In this document: positions 27,884 to 37,771 of the stretch, one piece after another
How positions within the stretch are numbered: the first letter of the stretch is position 1
How the letters are laid out: each line of letters starts with the position of its first letter
Assembly (NCBI RefSeq): GCF_002072105.2
Contig: NZ_MTBC01000011.1
Span: 62,001-126,000 of the forward strand
Reading direction: 5' to 3'
Source: Croceivirga radicis
GTDB taxonomy: Bacteria; Bacteroidota; Bacteroidia; Flavobacteriales; Flavobacteriaceae
DNA length: 64,000 nt
The notes under the pieces: generated by a model
What the model was told of the DNA's origin: nothing
Databases searched by the model: none
The model's input: the letters and a program-made list of their open reading frames with translations, nothing else
Made by a program: the position numbers and the translations under genes

Positions 27884-28333
27884 ATGAATATTTTAATAGG
27901 CCTTTTTATATTCTTGGCTACCTTCTGTTTTATGGAGTTCATGGCATGGTTTACACACAAATACGTTATGCACGGTTTTTTGTGGAGTTTACACAGAGAC
28001 CACCATCATAAAGATCACGATTCTTGGTTTGAGCGTAACGACGCCTTTTTTATCTTTTATGCTATTGTAAGCATGAGCCTATTTTATCTGGGTGCAGAAA
28101 CCTCTTTTTGGTATGGTTGGCCTCTAGGATTTGGAATTCTAGCCTATGGCATAGCTTATTTTGTGGTGCACGATATTTTTATACACCAACGTTTTAAGAT
28201 GTTTAGAAATGCCAATAATTGGTATGCTAAAGGTGTACGAAGGGCCCACAAGGTTCATCATAAACATTTGGGCAAAGAAGAAAGCGAGAATTTTGGAATG
28301 TTGGTTGTTCCTTTTAAATACTTTAAAAAGTAA
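27884..28333 (+). CDS. crtZ: beta-carotene hydroxylase
   Basis: This di-iron membrane oxygenase (149 residues) hydroxylates the 3-positions of beta-rings to form zeaxanthin. All histidine clusters of the CrtZ fatty-acid-hydroxylase fold are present: HKYVMHG, HRDHHHKDHDSWFERND, HDIFIHQRF and RRAHKVHHKHLGKEESENFG, spread among about four hydrophobic segments. It closes the crtIBZ run. Its substrate, beta-carotene, requires a lycopene cyclase that is not encoded in this window. Confidence 0.95.
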   Translation: MNILIGLFIFLATFCFMEFMAWFTHKYVMHGFLWSLHRDHHHKDHDSWFERNDAFFIFYAIVSMSLFYLGAETSFWYGWPLGFGILAYGIAYFVVHDIFIHQRFKMFRNANNWYAKGVRRAHKVHHKHLGKEESENFGMLVVPFKYFKK

Positions 28334-28339
28334 TAATCA

Positions 28340-28900
28340 TTATTCACGCAACAAACGGTCTAGGAGAGACCTAACATCCTTAGTGTTCCAATCTGAAATA
28401 CCTTCCTCATTTACTACAATTGCACCACTTTTACTTATAACATAACTATGCGGTGGTGTAGGTATAGGGAATGGTGACTTTTCTCCTATTATTTGGTAAG
28501 TAACCGGAAAAGTAAATTCATGTTTTGCCATAAATTCTTCAACGGGAGCTTGCAGCTCGTCTGTTATAATGTAAAAATCAACTTTACCTTTATAATCGTC
28601 ATAAATATTTTGAATACTAGCTAATTCTGCTTCTGAAGGCAAACGCCAACTAGACCAAAAATTAATAATGGCCACTCTATTTTTAGATACGTCAAAATTG
28701 AAAAAGTTCCAATCTTCATCTTTAAGCTTCCAATCATAATCAGTAATATTTTGTTGTTCCGCTGTAGGAATCTCGGTGGGTGATGTTGCAAATAACCTAT
28801 TCAAAAACAATTTACCGTAATGCCCAAGAGGTGTTACAAAAAAGGCAGCAATAAAAAGGATAACCAATAAATTGAAAAAAGTCTTCTTCTTGTTTTTCAT
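28340..28900 (-). CDS. membrane-anchored thioredoxin-like protein lacking the CXXC motif
   Basis: The protein is 186 residues from MKNKKKTFFNLL (28900); an upstream ATG at 28924 adds eight. It has one N-terminal membrane anchor (about 8-25) and then a TlpA/ResA-type thioredoxin fold in the periplasm: VAIINFWSSWRLPSEAELASI (in pieces), DFYIITDELQ, EFTFPVTYQ, PPHSYVISKSGAIV. Where active members have WCxPC, this has W-R-L-P-S (residues 85-89), so both redox cysteines are gone; the cis-Pro region survives. The fold is probably kept for binding rather than electron transfer. It is convergent with crtZ. Confidence 0.8.
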   Translation of the reverse strand: MKNKKKTFFNLLVILFIAAFFVTPLGHYGKLFLNRLFATSPTEIPTAEQQNITDYDWKLKDEDWNFFNFDVSKNRVAIINFWSSWRLPSEAELASIQNIYDDYKGKVDFYIITDELQAPVEEFMAKHEFTFPVTYQIIGEKSPFPIPTPPHSYVISKSGAIVVNEEGISDWNTKDVRSLLDRLLRE

Positions 28901-28929
28901 GCAAAAATTCTGGAATTTGCACAAAACTA

Positions 28930-28957
28930 AAAAACTCCTGAGAATTCAGGAGTTTTT
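28930..28957 (-). terminator. terminator of the aconitase gene
   Basis: CTCCTGA (28935-28941), loop GAAT, TCAGGAG (28946-28952), with A and T runs flanking on both sides. It lies 27 bases past the aconitase stop on the minus strand and can work in both directions. Confidence 0.85.
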
Positions 28958-28983
28958 ATTTATCTATATAAAAGAAAGTCTAG

Positions 28984-31257
28984 CTAGGCAGCATTTTCTC
29001 TTTTGATTACATTCAATGCAGAACCTTCTTTAAACCAACCAATTTGAGCATTATTGTACGTATGGTTAGCTTTAATCGTATCCTTACTTCCGTCTGCGTG
29101 CACAACTTCAATTGTTAAAGGTGTGTCCGGCGCAAAACTATCTATATCCAAGAAATTAAATGTATCGTCTTCTTGAATTAGGTCATAATCTGCCTCATTT
29201 GCAAAAGTCAACGCCAACATACCTTGCTTTTTAAGGTTGGTTTCATGTATCCTAGCAAAAGATTTTACTAGAACTGCCGCCACCCCTAAATGTCTGGGTT
29301 GCATGGCTGCATGCTCTCTAGAAGAACCTTCACCATAGTTGTGATCACCAACTACTATAGACTTAATTCCTTTTGCTTTGTAATCTCTCTGCGTATCAGG
29401 TACAGGTCCATACTCACCCGTTAATTGGTTCTTTACAAAGTTTGTTTTCTCATTAAAAGCATTTACAGCTCCTATTAAAGTGTTATTGGCAATATTATCT
29501 AGATGCCCTCTAAAACGCAACCACGGACCTGCCATAGAAATATGATCTGTAGTACACTTGCCATATGCTTTAATCAAAAGCTTCATTCCTTGTAAATCTT
29601 CTTTAGTAATTGGCATAAATGGGTCTAGCAACTGCAAACGTTCAGAACCTTCTTTAACCACCACCTCTACATCAGATCCATCTGCTCTTGGTGCTTGGTA
29701 ACCTGGGTCTTCCACATCAAAACCTTTTGGAGGCAACTCAAACCCGGTTGGTTCTTTTAATTTAACCTCTTGTCCATCATCATTCAGTAAAGTATCTGTT
29801 TCCGGATTAAAGTCTAGCTTTCCGGAGATAGCCAACGCGGCCACCAATTCTGGAGAAGCCACAAAAGCATGCGTATTGGGGTTACCATCTGCACGCTTGG
29901 CAAAGTTTCTATTAAAAGAATGAACTATGGTGTTCTTTGGCGCATTTTTTGGGTCCTCATAACGGCCCCACTGCCCAATACAAGGGCCACAGGCGTTCGT
30001 AAATATTTTGGCCCCTAATTGCTCAAAAATATCCAAAAGACCATCACGTTCCGCAGTATAGCGCACTTGTTCAGAGCCTGGATTAATTCCAAAGTCGGCC
30101 TTAGGCTTTAATCCCAACTCTACCGCTTGCTTTGCAACACTTGCCGCCCTAGATAAATCCTCGTAAGATGAATTGGTACAAGAACCTATAAGACCCCATT
30201 CTACCTTCATTGGCCAATCGTTCTTCTTCGCCTTTTCTGTCATTTCAGGACCAGCAACCGTGGCTAAATCTGGCGTAAATGGGCCATTTAAATGGGGTTT
30301 TAACGTATCTAGATTTATTTCAATAACCTGATCAAAGTAATCTTCTGGATTGGCATATACTTCATCATCGCCCGTTAGATAATCCTTAATAGCATCTGCA
30401 GCTTCTGCCACATCTGCCCTACCCGTAGACTTTAGGTAACGAGCCATGGACTCATCGTATCCAAAGGTAGAAGTAGTTGCGCCTACCTCTGCTCCCATAT
30501 TACAAATAGTACCTTTACCGGTACAGGACATAGACGTAGCACCTTCGCCAAAATATTCAATGATAGCACCCGTACCACCTTTAACGGTAAGTATTTCTGC
30601 TACCTTAAGTATTACATCTTTTGGAGCAGACCAACCGGATAGTTTTCCTGTCAATTTAACCCCTATTAGTTTAGGAAATTTAAGTTCCCAAGCCATACCG
30701 GCCATTACATCTACTGCATCTGCACCACCAACACCAATAGCCACCATACCTAAACCACCTGCATTTACGGTATGTGAATCAGTACCAATCATCATTCCGC
30801 CAGGAAAAGCATAGTTTTCTAAAACCACTTGGTGTATAATACCAGCACCCGGTTTCCAAAAGCCAATACCGTACTTATTAGATACAGACTCTAAAAAGTT
30901 AAACACCTCGGAAGATTGATTAATCGCATTTTGTAAATCTTTATCGGCACCAATCTTAGCTTGTATTAAGTGATCACAATGAACCGTTGTAGGCACAGCC
31001 ACCTTTGCCTTACCAGCTTGCATAAATTGCAATAAGGCCATCTGAGCTGTTGCATCTTGACAAGCTACCCTATCTGGAGCAAAATCTACATAATCTTTAC
31101 CTCTTTTAAATGCTGTCGTTGGAGAGCCGTCCCATAGGTGAGAGTACAATATCTTTTCGGCCAAAGTCATTGGTTTCCCAGTGATTTCTCGAGCTTTATC
31201 TACACGTTCGGCCATTTGGGAGTAAACTCCCTTGATCATATCAATATCAAATGCCAT
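28984..31257 (-). CDS. acnA: aconitate hydratase, mitochondrial-type
   Basis: The TCA-cycle enzyme interconverts citrate and isocitrate with a 4Fe-4S cluster. At 757 residues it has the length of the mitochondrial-type branch. Cluster cysteines are visible in [18 protein letters not shown] and [17 protein letters not shown]. Substrate segments [18 protein letters not shown] and [24 protein letters not shown] are intact. It lies downstream of the unrelated-length aconitase acnB on the same strand with a 235-base spacer that includes a terminator, so the two are probably transcribed independently. Confidence 0.95.
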   Translation of the reverse strand: MAFDIDMIKGVYSQMAERVDKAREITGKPMTLAEKILYSHLWDGSPTTAFKRGKDYVDFAPDRVACQDATAQMALLQFMQAGKAKVAVPTTVHCDHLIQAKIGADKDLQNAINQSSEVFNFLESVSNKYGIGFWKPGAGIIHQVVLENYAFPGGMMIGTDSHTVNAGGLGMVAIGVGGADAVDVMAGMAWELKFPKLIGVKLTGKLSGWSAPKDVILKVAEILTVKGGTGAIIEYFGEGATSMSCTGKGTICNMGAEVGATTSTFGYDESMARYLKSTGRADVAEAADAIKDYLTGDDEVYANPEDYFDQVIEINLDTLKPHLNGPFTPDLATVAGPEMTEKAKKNDWPMKVEWGLIGSCTNSSYEDLSRAASVAKQAVELGLKPKADFGINPGSEQVRYTAERDGLLDIFEQLGAKIFTNACGPCIGQWGRYEDPKNAPKNTIVHSFNRNFAKRADGNPNTHAFVASPELVAALAISGKLDFNPETDTLLNDDGQEVKLKEPTGFELPPKGFDVEDPGYQAPRADGSDVEVVVKEGSERLQLLDPFMPITKEDLQGMKLLIKAYGKCTTDHISMAGPWLRFRGHLDNIANNTLIGAVNAFNEKTNFVKNQLTGEYGPVPDTQRDYKAKGIKSIVVGDHNYGEGSSREHAAMQPRHLGVAAVLVKSFARIHETNLKKQGMLALTFANEADYDLIQEDDTFNFLDIDSFAPDTPLTIEVVHADGSKDTIKANHTYNNAQIGWFKEGSALNVIKRENAA

Positions 31258-31442
31258 AAATTGTTTATTTATTTTCTTTTTTTGGTTCTACAAATTAATC
31301 ATAATTCTTAAAAGTTGCACTACAAATAAACTAGATAAGCGTTATACCGCTATCTAAACTTATTATAGCACCCCCCACAATCTAAACAACTGTGTAGACT
31401 AGCATGTTCCCCATTAAATAAAACCTTGTCTCAAAAACTAAA

Positions 31443-31467
31443 AAAGCCCAAGAAAAACTTGGGCTTT
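31443..31467 (-). terminator. terminator of acnB
   Basis: AAAGCCCAAG (31443-31452), loop AAAAA, CTTGGGCTTT (31458-31467). On the minus strand the stem runs into further T. It is 26 bases past the acnB stop; the remaining 185 bases up to the second aconitase contain that gene's promoter, with no other ORF. Confidence 0.85.
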
Positions 31468-31492
31468 ACACTTTATAAACTATGCATTAGCA

Positions 31493-34270
31493 TTACATTA
31501 CCAATTGCTTCTGAGACGGTTTAAATTTAGTTAATACGATACCATCCACAGCTGCTTCATATTCTTCCATTGTTGGTGTTCTTCCTAAAATACAGGACAA
31601 TACCACCACTGGTGTAGAAGAAAGTAAGGACTCTCCTTTTTTCTCAGAAGAATCTTTAACAACCCTACCTTGGAACAATCTTGTAGAGGTAGCCATAACG
31701 GTGTCTCCAGGTTCTGCCTTTTCTTGGTTACCCATACATAGGTTACATCCTGGACGCTCCAAATACAACATGTTCTCGTATTTGGTTCTAGCCAAACCTT
31801 TTGGCGCACTATCATCGAATTCAAAACCTGAGTAACGTTGTAATACTTCCCAATCGCCTTCTGCTTTTAATTCGTCCACAATATTATAAGTAGGTGGCGC
31901 TACCACCAATGGCGCATTAAATTCTACTTTACCTTGCTGTGCTTCTATGTTTTTTAGCATTTGTGCTAAAATCTTCATATCGCCTTTGTGCACCATACAA
32001 GAACCAACGAACCCAAGGTCTACCTTCTTGGTGCCACCGTAGAAAGATAGCGGTCTAATGGTATCGTGTGTATATCTTTTAGATACATCGTCGTTATTTA
32101 CATCTGGATCAGCAATCATTGGCTCGGCAATCTCATCCAAATCTATGACCACTTCTGCATAATACTTAGCATTTGCATCTGGCTTAAGAGCAGGTTTAAT
32201 ACCCGTTTTAACCTCAGTAATTCTAGCCTCTGCTTTTTCTACCAGGCCTTTAAGCACTTGCTTTTCATTATCCATACCCTTATCTATCATGATTTGGATA
32301 CGATTTTTAGCAATTTCTAAAGATTCAATCAATGTCTCGTCTTCAGAAATACAAATAGAAGCCTTTGCTTTCATCTCTGCTGTCCAATCTGTGAACGTAA
32401 ACGCTTGGTCAGAGGTTAATGTACCAATATGCACTTCTATAACCCTACCTTGAAAAACGTTTTCACCATCAAACTGCTTTAGCATTTGTTGTTGTGTAGC
32501 ATGTACCACATCACGGAAATCCATATAACTACGCATATTACCCTTAAAAGTAACTTTTACAGAGTCTGGAATAGGCATTGTAGCTTCTCCTGTAGCCAAA
32601 GCCAAGGCTACCGTACCTGAGTCTGCACCAAAAGCAACTCCCTTGGACATACGCGTATGTGAATCACCACCTATGATAATATCCCAATCACTAACCGTAA
32701 TATCATTCAATACCTTATGGATAACATCAGTCATGGCATGGTATTTTCCTTTTGGATCACGACCAGTTATTAAACCAAAGTCGTTCATGAACTTCATTAA
32801 CCTTGGAATATTCGCTTTGGATTTATCGTCCCAGACAGAAGCCGTATGACAACCCGATTGGTACCCCGCATCAACGATTGGACTAATCACTTTAGCCGCC
32901 ATCATTTCTAACTCTTGCGAGGTCATTAATCCTGTAGTATCCTGAGAACCTACAATGTTAACCTCTACTCTTACGTTAGACCCCGTATGCAGTGTTTTAC
33001 CAGGCGTGTTACCTACCGCATTCTTATTAAAAATCTTCTCTACCGCTGTTAAACCTTGACCTTCAATAGAAATTTCTTTAGAAGGCGCATATACTTGGGG
33101 TATATCTATACCTAAAATAGAGCAAGCTATTGTTTGAAGTTTTTTACCAAATACTACAGCATACGAACCGCCAGCTTTTATAAACTCCATTTTCTGGGGT
33201 GTTAGGGCTGTAGATATATCTTTTAATTCCGTATCACCGTTATACAGCTTTTTGGTTTTAGTATTAATGGTAAGTACGGTTCCTGTTTTTACAGAGTATT
33301 CTTCTTTTAGAATAGGTTCCCCATCTGCATCAACAATAGTATTTCCATTTTCATCTTTCTGCTTTACCCAGTTCTTAAGGTCAATACCTATACCACCGGT
33401 TACACCAACAGTTGTTAAAAATATAGGTGCAATACCATTGGTACCAGCAATAACAGGTGCAATATTTATAAATGGTACGTATGGACTAGAAGGTATACCT
33501 GTCCACAATGCCACATTATTTACCCCAGACATTCTAGAAGAACCTACACCCATGGTTCCTTTTTCCGCGATCAACATTACCCTTTTATCTGGGTGCTGTT
33601 CTTTAAGCGCTAAAACCTCTTTTTGCATGTCTTTGTTATGCTCAAAAATACATTGACCATGCAATTCCCTATCTGATCTAGAGTGGGCATCCGCACCTGG
33701 AGATAATAGGTCTGTGGAAATATCGCCTACCCCAGCAATGTACGTTACCACTTGTATTTCTTCTTCTACTTCTGGTAGTTTTGTAAAAAACTCTGCTTGG
33801 GCATAGCTTTCTAATAATTCTTTAGCAATGGCATTTCCTGCTTTGTACGCCTCTTCTAAACGCTCTGTGTCTGCTTCGTACAAGAATACCTGTGTTTTTA
33901 AAACCTTTGCCGCAGCATTGGCTATAGACTCGTTGTTGCCCAATGCCAAATCTAATAGTACTTGAATAGAAGGACCACCCTTCATGTGACTTAACTGTTC
34001 AAAGGCAAAATCTGGGGTAATTTCTGCCACCACCACGTTACCTAATATAATTTCCTTTAAAAAATCTGCTTTTACGCTAGCAGCACTGGTAGTACCGGGA
34101 AGGGTATTATAAATAAAGAATTTTAGAGAGTCCTCTCTATGCTCATTGTTCAAATCTTTGATTTGTTCAATAATAGCACTCAAAAGTTCAGCACCATCTA
34201 TTGGTTTTGGATGCAAACCGTGAGCTTTACGTTCTTCTATTTCTTTAAGATAATCTTGATAAATACTCAT
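31493..34270 (-). CDS. acnB: bifunctional aconitate hydratase 2 / 2-methylisocitrate dehydratase
   Basis: This 925-residue enzyme belongs to the AcnB branch with an extra N-terminal helical HEAT-like domain (about 1-160). It acts in the TCA cycle and, in known members, on 2-methylcitrate intermediates. Cluster ligands are visible in GFVGSCMVHKGDMKILAQML and ERPGCNLCMGNQEKAEPGD. GGDSHTRMSKGVAFGADSGT is the substrate motif. About 20 residues after the acidic start are MSIYQDYLKEIEERKAHGL, and the C terminus is complete. An upstream minus-strand TATTTTTG at 34375-34382 fits a -7 box. It shares almost no detail with the neighbouring AcnA sequence. Confidence 0.95.
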   Translation of the reverse strand: MSIYQDYLKEIEERKAHGLHPKPIDGAELLSAIIEQIKDLNNEHREDSLKFFIYNTLPGTTSAASVKADFLKEIILGNVVVAEITPDFAFEQLSHMKGGPSIQVLLDLALGNNESIANAAAKVLKTQVFLYEADTERLEEAYKAGNAIAKELLESYAQAEFFTKLPEVEEEIQVVTYIAGVGDISTDLLSPGADAHSRSDRELHGQCIFEHNKDMQKEVLALKEQHPDKRVMLIAEKGTMGVGSSRMSGVNNVALWTGIPSSPYVPFINIAPVIAGTNGIAPIFLTTVGVTGGIGIDLKNWVKQKDENGNTIVDADGEPILKEEYSVKTGTVLTINTKTKKLYNGDTELKDISTALTPQKMEFIKAGGSYAVVFGKKLQTIACSILGIDIPQVYAPSKEISIEGQGLTAVEKIFNKNAVGNTPGKTLHTGSNVRVEVNIVGSQDTTGLMTSQELEMMAAKVISPIVDAGYQSGCHTASVWDDKSKANIPRLMKFMNDFGLITGRDPKGKYHAMTDVIHKVLNDITVSDWDIIIGGDSHTRMSKGVAFGADSGTVALALATGEATMPIPDSVKVTFKGNMRSYMDFRDVVHATQQQMLKQFDGENVFQGRVIEVHIGTLTSDQAFTFTDWTAEMKAKASICISEDETLIESLEIAKNRIQIMIDKGMDNEKQVLKGLVEKAEARITEVKTGIKPALKPDANAKYYAEVVIDLDEIAEPMIADPDVNNDDVSKRYTHDTIRPLSFYGGTKKVDLGFVGSCMVHKGDMKILAQMLKNIEAQQGKVEFNAPLVVAPPTYNIVDELKAEGDWEVLQRYSGFEFDDSAPKGLARTKYENMLYLERPGCNLCMGNQEKAEPGDTVMATSTRLFQGRVVKDSSEKKGESLLSSTPVVVLSCILGRTPTMEEYEAAVDGIVLTKFKPSQKQLVM

Positions 34271-34441
34271 TGATGTTTATTAAAATGCTTAAGTTAATTT
34301 GGCTTAAAAAAGCCTTATTGTATGGGAAGAAAGGCATGTTTAAGCAGTTTGGTTTTTATAAAAAATACTGGCTACAAAAATACTAAAACCCGCCTCATAC
34401 TATACAGCAGTATTTTGTGATAAATTTAATTTAGAACCATT
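34271..34441 (-). promoter_or_regulatory. acnB promoter and leader region
   Basis: The 171-base spacer between the MoxR stop and acnB holds a minus-strand TATTTTTG box (34375-34382) and a small hairpin GGCTT-AAAA-AAGCC (34302-34315) in the presumed 5' leader. No ORF is present. Confidence 0.35.
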
Positions 34442-35398
34442 CTAGCCCAATAATGTTGTGATGATTTGGTCTTCGGTAATACCTTCTGCTTCGGCTTTGT
34501 AATTTTTAAGGATTCTATGCCTTAAAATACCATGTGCCACCGCCTTAACATTTTCTATATCTGGCGAAAATTTGCCATGAATTGCAGCATGTGCCTTTGC
34601 GGCCAGAACCAAATTTTGTGAAGCCCTTGGGCCTGCGCCCCAATCTACATATTCTTTTACAATGGTAGCCGCCCCGTCTAAATTGGCCCTAGTACTATTT
34701 ACCAAGCGCACCGTATAGTCAATTACATTATCTGCAATTGGAATTTTACGTATCAAGGCCTGTACGGCTAAAATTTCTTGAGCCGAAAAGATGGCGTTGA
34801 CCACATTATTACTTGCTCCGGTTGTAGATTTAACCACCGCAATCTCTTCTTCAACACTTGGGTATTTAAGTTCAATGGCGAACATAAAACGGTCTAATTG
34901 CGCCTCTGGAAGCGGGTAGGTACCTTCTTGCTCTATAGGGTTTTGAGTAGCCAGAACAAAGTAGGGTAGATCTAATGGGTAACGCCTACCAGCAACAGTT
35001 ACGGCTCTTTCTTGCATAGCTTCTAGTAAAGCTGCCTGGGTCTTTGGCGGGGTTCTGTTTATTTCGTCTGCTAATATAATATTACCAAAGACAGGGCCTT
35101 TAATGAATTTGAAGTTACGGTTGTTGTCCAGTACTTCGCTACCCAAAATATCACTTGGCATTAAATCCGGAGTAAACTGAATTCTCTTAAAATCCAGCCC
35201 CAAGGTTTGCGCTATGGTATTAACCATTAAGGTTTTCGCCAAACCTGGAACCCCAATTAACAGGGAGTGACCTCCGGTATAAATGGAAAGTAGAATCTGC
35301 TCAATTACATCGGTCTGGCCAATAATAACCTTCCCTATTTCTGCCTTTAACTGTTGGTGTTTACTTACTAGATTCTTTACCGCTTCTACGTCTGACAT
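34442..35398 (-). CDS. MoxR-type AAA+ ATPase
   Basis: The 318-residue cytoplasmic ATPase has the Walker A sequence IGVPGLAKT (about 52-60), Walker B FGNIILADEINRTPPKTQAALLEAM and sensor motif FVLATQNPIEQEGTYPLPEAQLDRF, in pieces, which mark the MoxR branch. These proteins usually assist assembly or maturation of von Willebrand-domain partners encoded nearby; no such partner is present here. It follows the parvulin gene with a four-base gap and probably belongs to the same operon. The substrate is unknown. Confidence 0.9.
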   Translation of the reverse strand: MSDVEAVKNLVSKHQQLKAEIGKVIIGQTDVIEQILLSIYTGGHSLLIGVPGLAKTLMVNTIAQTLGLDFKRIQFTPDLMPSDILGSEVLDNNRNFKFIKGPVFGNIILADEINRTPPKTQAALLEAMQERAVTVAGRRYPLDLPYFVLATQNPIEQEGTYPLPEAQLDRFMFAIELKYPSVEEEIAVVKSTTGASNNVVNAIFSAQEILAVQALIRKIPIADNVIDYTVRLVNSTRANLDGAATIVKEYVDWGAGPRASQNLVLAAKAHAAIHGKFSPDIENVKAVAHGILRHRILKNYKAEAEGITEDQIITTLLG

Positions 35399-35402
35399 TT
35401 AG

Positions 35403-36794
35403 TTACTTTTTAAGCCAATTGTTGGCAAAATCACAATCTTGATTTCCATCATCTACATGTATGTAGGTGTCTTCAATCTTTTCTGTCATCCACTTCTTAA
35501 TTGCCTTTAATTGCTTTTCTCTTAACGCCAATTCTTGAATTTTCATATAATCTTTGGCAAAATCTGCCTTGTGCTCATCATACCTATTGGTAATCTGTAA
35601 TATCTTAAAAGTTGGAGGGCCTCCTCTAGGGTCGTCTTCTTTAATAGGATATGAAATTTCGCCATCCTTTAAATTTCGTACTTGGTTGTACAAGGTAGGA
35701 TCCATATTGGTAAGCTCAAACTTGGAATCGTAATTGATTGGATTACGCAACAAACCACCGTCAAATTTGGTTTCTTTCTCATCAGAAAAATTTCTTGCAG
35801 CCTCCGCAAATGTATACTTGCCCTCTAAAATTTGCTTTCTAATGGTATCCAATTCTGCCATGGCCTCCTTTTTTTCCGCATCAGATACTTCTGGTACCAT
35901 TAAGATATGACGTAAATCCCTTTCTTGACCCCTAATCTTTTCAATGTAGATAATATGATAGCCAAAAATGGTTTTAAAGGGGTCAGAGATTTCCCCTTCT
36001 TGCAAACTAAAAGCCACGTCTTTAAACTCTTTTACAAAACCTGTTTCCCTGGTCATGGTGTAAAAACCTCCTTTGGTCTTAGAACCTGGGTCTTGGGAGT
36101 ATAGAATTGCCTTTACGCTAAAACTTGCGCCATTTTCTTCAACATCTTGTTTTATTTCTTTAAGACGATTAATTACCGTTTGCTGTTCTTCTTTACTTGC
36201 CTCTGGCGCTTTTACAATTTGAGAAATCTCCAACTCCGCACCAAAAACTGGTCTTTCGTCTTCTGGAATCTTGTAAAAAAATTGCCTAACCTCCTCAGGT
36301 GTCACCTCTATTTCTTCAACAATTTTGGTCTGCATCTTTTCAGATAACATTCTAAGCTTGTTTATTTCAAATAGCTCGTCTTTAAAAGATTTTAAATCTG
36401 GTTTGTTGTAATAGCGTAGCATTTTTTCAACGCTACCAATTTGTTGCGATAATTGCTGTATTTGCCTATCACTATTGGCGTTTACCTGATCATCTGAAAC
36501 CAACAAACTATCTTGTACTGCTTGGTGGGCATATAGACGATCTTCCATTAACTTACCCAAAAGTTGGCAATGGGTAATGTCCTCTGTTGCAGCACCTTGA
36601 CTTTTTAAATCGATAAGGGTTTTTTCTACATCGGAATCTAGAATTACATAATCGCCAATAACTGCAGCAATACCGTCTAGTTTTTTATAATTTTTTGGTG
36701 CAGTTACCGAATCTGCTGAAGCAGTTTCTTGGGCTAAGCCTACCCCCATCATCAATCCCATTACTAAGCCTAAAATGCTATTCTTCTGGTTCAT
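35403..36794 (-). CDS. surA: SurA-like periplasmic peptidyl-prolyl isomerase
   Basis: The 463-residue protein with a signal peptide (about 1-22) has an N-terminal chaperone helix domain (to about 165) and two parvulin domains (about 185-285 and 295-400). Characteristic parts are GGFYTMTRETGFVKEFKDVAFSLQEGEISDPFKTIFGYHIIYIE and RDLRHILMVPEVSD, quoted in pieces. SurA-type proteins escort outer-membrane proteins through the periplasm. It overlaps the upstream isomerase gene by 17 bases and precedes the MoxR ATPase by four, so it sits mid-operon. Symbol given by architecture rather than by orthology test. Confidence 0.85.
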   Translation of the reverse strand: MNQKNSILGLVMGLMMGVGLAQETASADSVTAPKNYKKLDGIAAVIGDYVILDSDVEKTLIDLKSQGAATEDITHCQLLGKLMEDRLYAHQAVQDSLLVSDDQVNANSDRQIQQLSQQIGSVEKMLRYYNKPDLKSFKDELFEINKLRMLSEKMQTKIVEEIEVTPEEVRQFFYKIPEDERPVFGAELEISQIVKAPEASKEEQQTVINRLKEIKQDVEENGASFSVKAILYSQDPGSKTKGGFYTMTRETGFVKEFKDVAFSLQEGEISDPFKTIFGYHIIYIEKIRGQERDLRHILMVPEVSDAEKKEAMAELDTIRKQILEGKYTFAEAARNFSDEKETKFDGGLLRNPINYDSKFELTNMDPTLYNQVRNLKDGEISYPIKEDDPRGGPPTFKILQITNRYDEHKADFAKDYMKIQELALREKQLKAIKKWMTEKIEDTYIHVDDGNQDCDFANNWLKK

Positions 36795-37659
36795 ATGTTT
36801 GAAAATCTTTGTTTTTGACCGCTTGGTCCAATATTTCGGTTTCTAATTTTTTCTTAAGCGAAAGCCTTCTCCTATTCAGAATTATTTGCTTAATGTTTGG
36901 TTTAATATAAGATAGAGGCGCTATATCATTAACCATGAGCACCTTATTGACTTTTCCCAAATATACCGCTAAGGAATCTTCTAATTCAAAGAATTGTGAA
37001 TTCTTTAGATGTTTATCTTGATTTTCTGAATCTAAGGGCCCAATTTCTGAAATAAGTCTTGTGGCACTAACCCAAATTGAATCGTTAAAATGGGCTTTTT
37101 TAAATTGAACTCCTATTGAATCTAGAAACTGCTTATCCTCTGTATCAAAGTTTTTGAGCCGTTTTTCTACCTCATCTTTATTCAAAAATTGTGCATTTAA
37201 AACAACAAATCTAAGTTGTACCAGCTTCTCGTCTAGCTTGAAATTGTCTTTTTGCTCCTCGTAAAATTTTTCAAATTGTGCATTGGTAACAGTTGTATCC
37301 ATCTCCTTTTGTACCAAAGCTTCTATATAGGCACGGGTATAAAGGTCTGCACGGTATTCTTCTACCAATCTGTTGTATTCTGCCAATTGGTTTTCTGGTA
37401 GATTAATCTTGGACCTATCCATAAACAACTGTTTGGTTGCCCAATTCTGGATGTAACTATTTATTAAAGCCGCGCTATCTTGCGGACTCATATCTTTGGT
37501 TACCAAACCTGCAACATCTTTCTTGTACAAATAAACATCGCCCACACGCGCAATCGCGTTTTCTTCCTTATCCTTTTTAAAGAGCGAATTGCAAGCGCAT
37601 AAAATCAAAGTACTAGCTAGCACTCCCCAAAAACCAATATTTTTTTGATTACATGGCAT
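36778..37659 (-). CDS. lipoprotein related to peptidyl-prolyl isomerase chaperones
   Basis: The 293-residue protein begins with a lipoprotein signal, LASTLILCACNSLF (lipid Cys near 22-24). It continues with a helical region (IARVGDVYLYKKDVAGLV, with NSYIQNWATKQLFMDRS) that matches the N-terminal SurA-type chaperone domain, but no parvulin catalytic domain follows; the C-terminal half is helical. It is probably a periplasmic folding factor acting with the neighbouring SurA-like gene, which it overlaps by 17 bases. Activity unproven. Confidence 0.7.
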   Translation of the reverse strand: MPCNQKNIGFWGVLASTLILCACNSLFKKDKEENAIARVGDVYLYKKDVAGLVTKDMSPQDSAALINSYIQNWATKQLFMDRSKINLPENQLAEYNRLVEEYRADLYTRAYIEALVQKEMDTTVTNAQFEKFYEEQKDNFKLDEKLVQLRFVVLNAQFLNKDEVEKRLKNFDTEDKQFLDSIGVQFKKAHFNDSIWVSATRLISEIGPLDSENQDKHLKNSQFFELEDSLAVYLGKVNKVLMVNDIAPLSYIKPNIKQIILNRRRLSLKKKLETEILDQAVKNKDFQTYEPEE

Positions 37660-37771
37660 TTGGCAAAAATAACAATTCCTTAAAGTGGTGCAAGAGCAAT
37701 ACGTTTCATTAACAGATTTTTGGGGTGCGCTTTAAAATCATATCTTAGTAGAAGAACCTAACATAACTAAA

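Noticed and set aside
33252-33656. 134-residue plus-strand frame over acnB
   Set aside because: Antisense to the clear AcnB coding sequence, with no recognisable domain.
34442-35398. MoxR ATPase as part of a defence or MoxR-VWA system
   Set aside because: No von Willebrand-domain partner is adjacent; neighbours are chaperones and aconitase, a common housekeeping order in Flavobacteriaceae.
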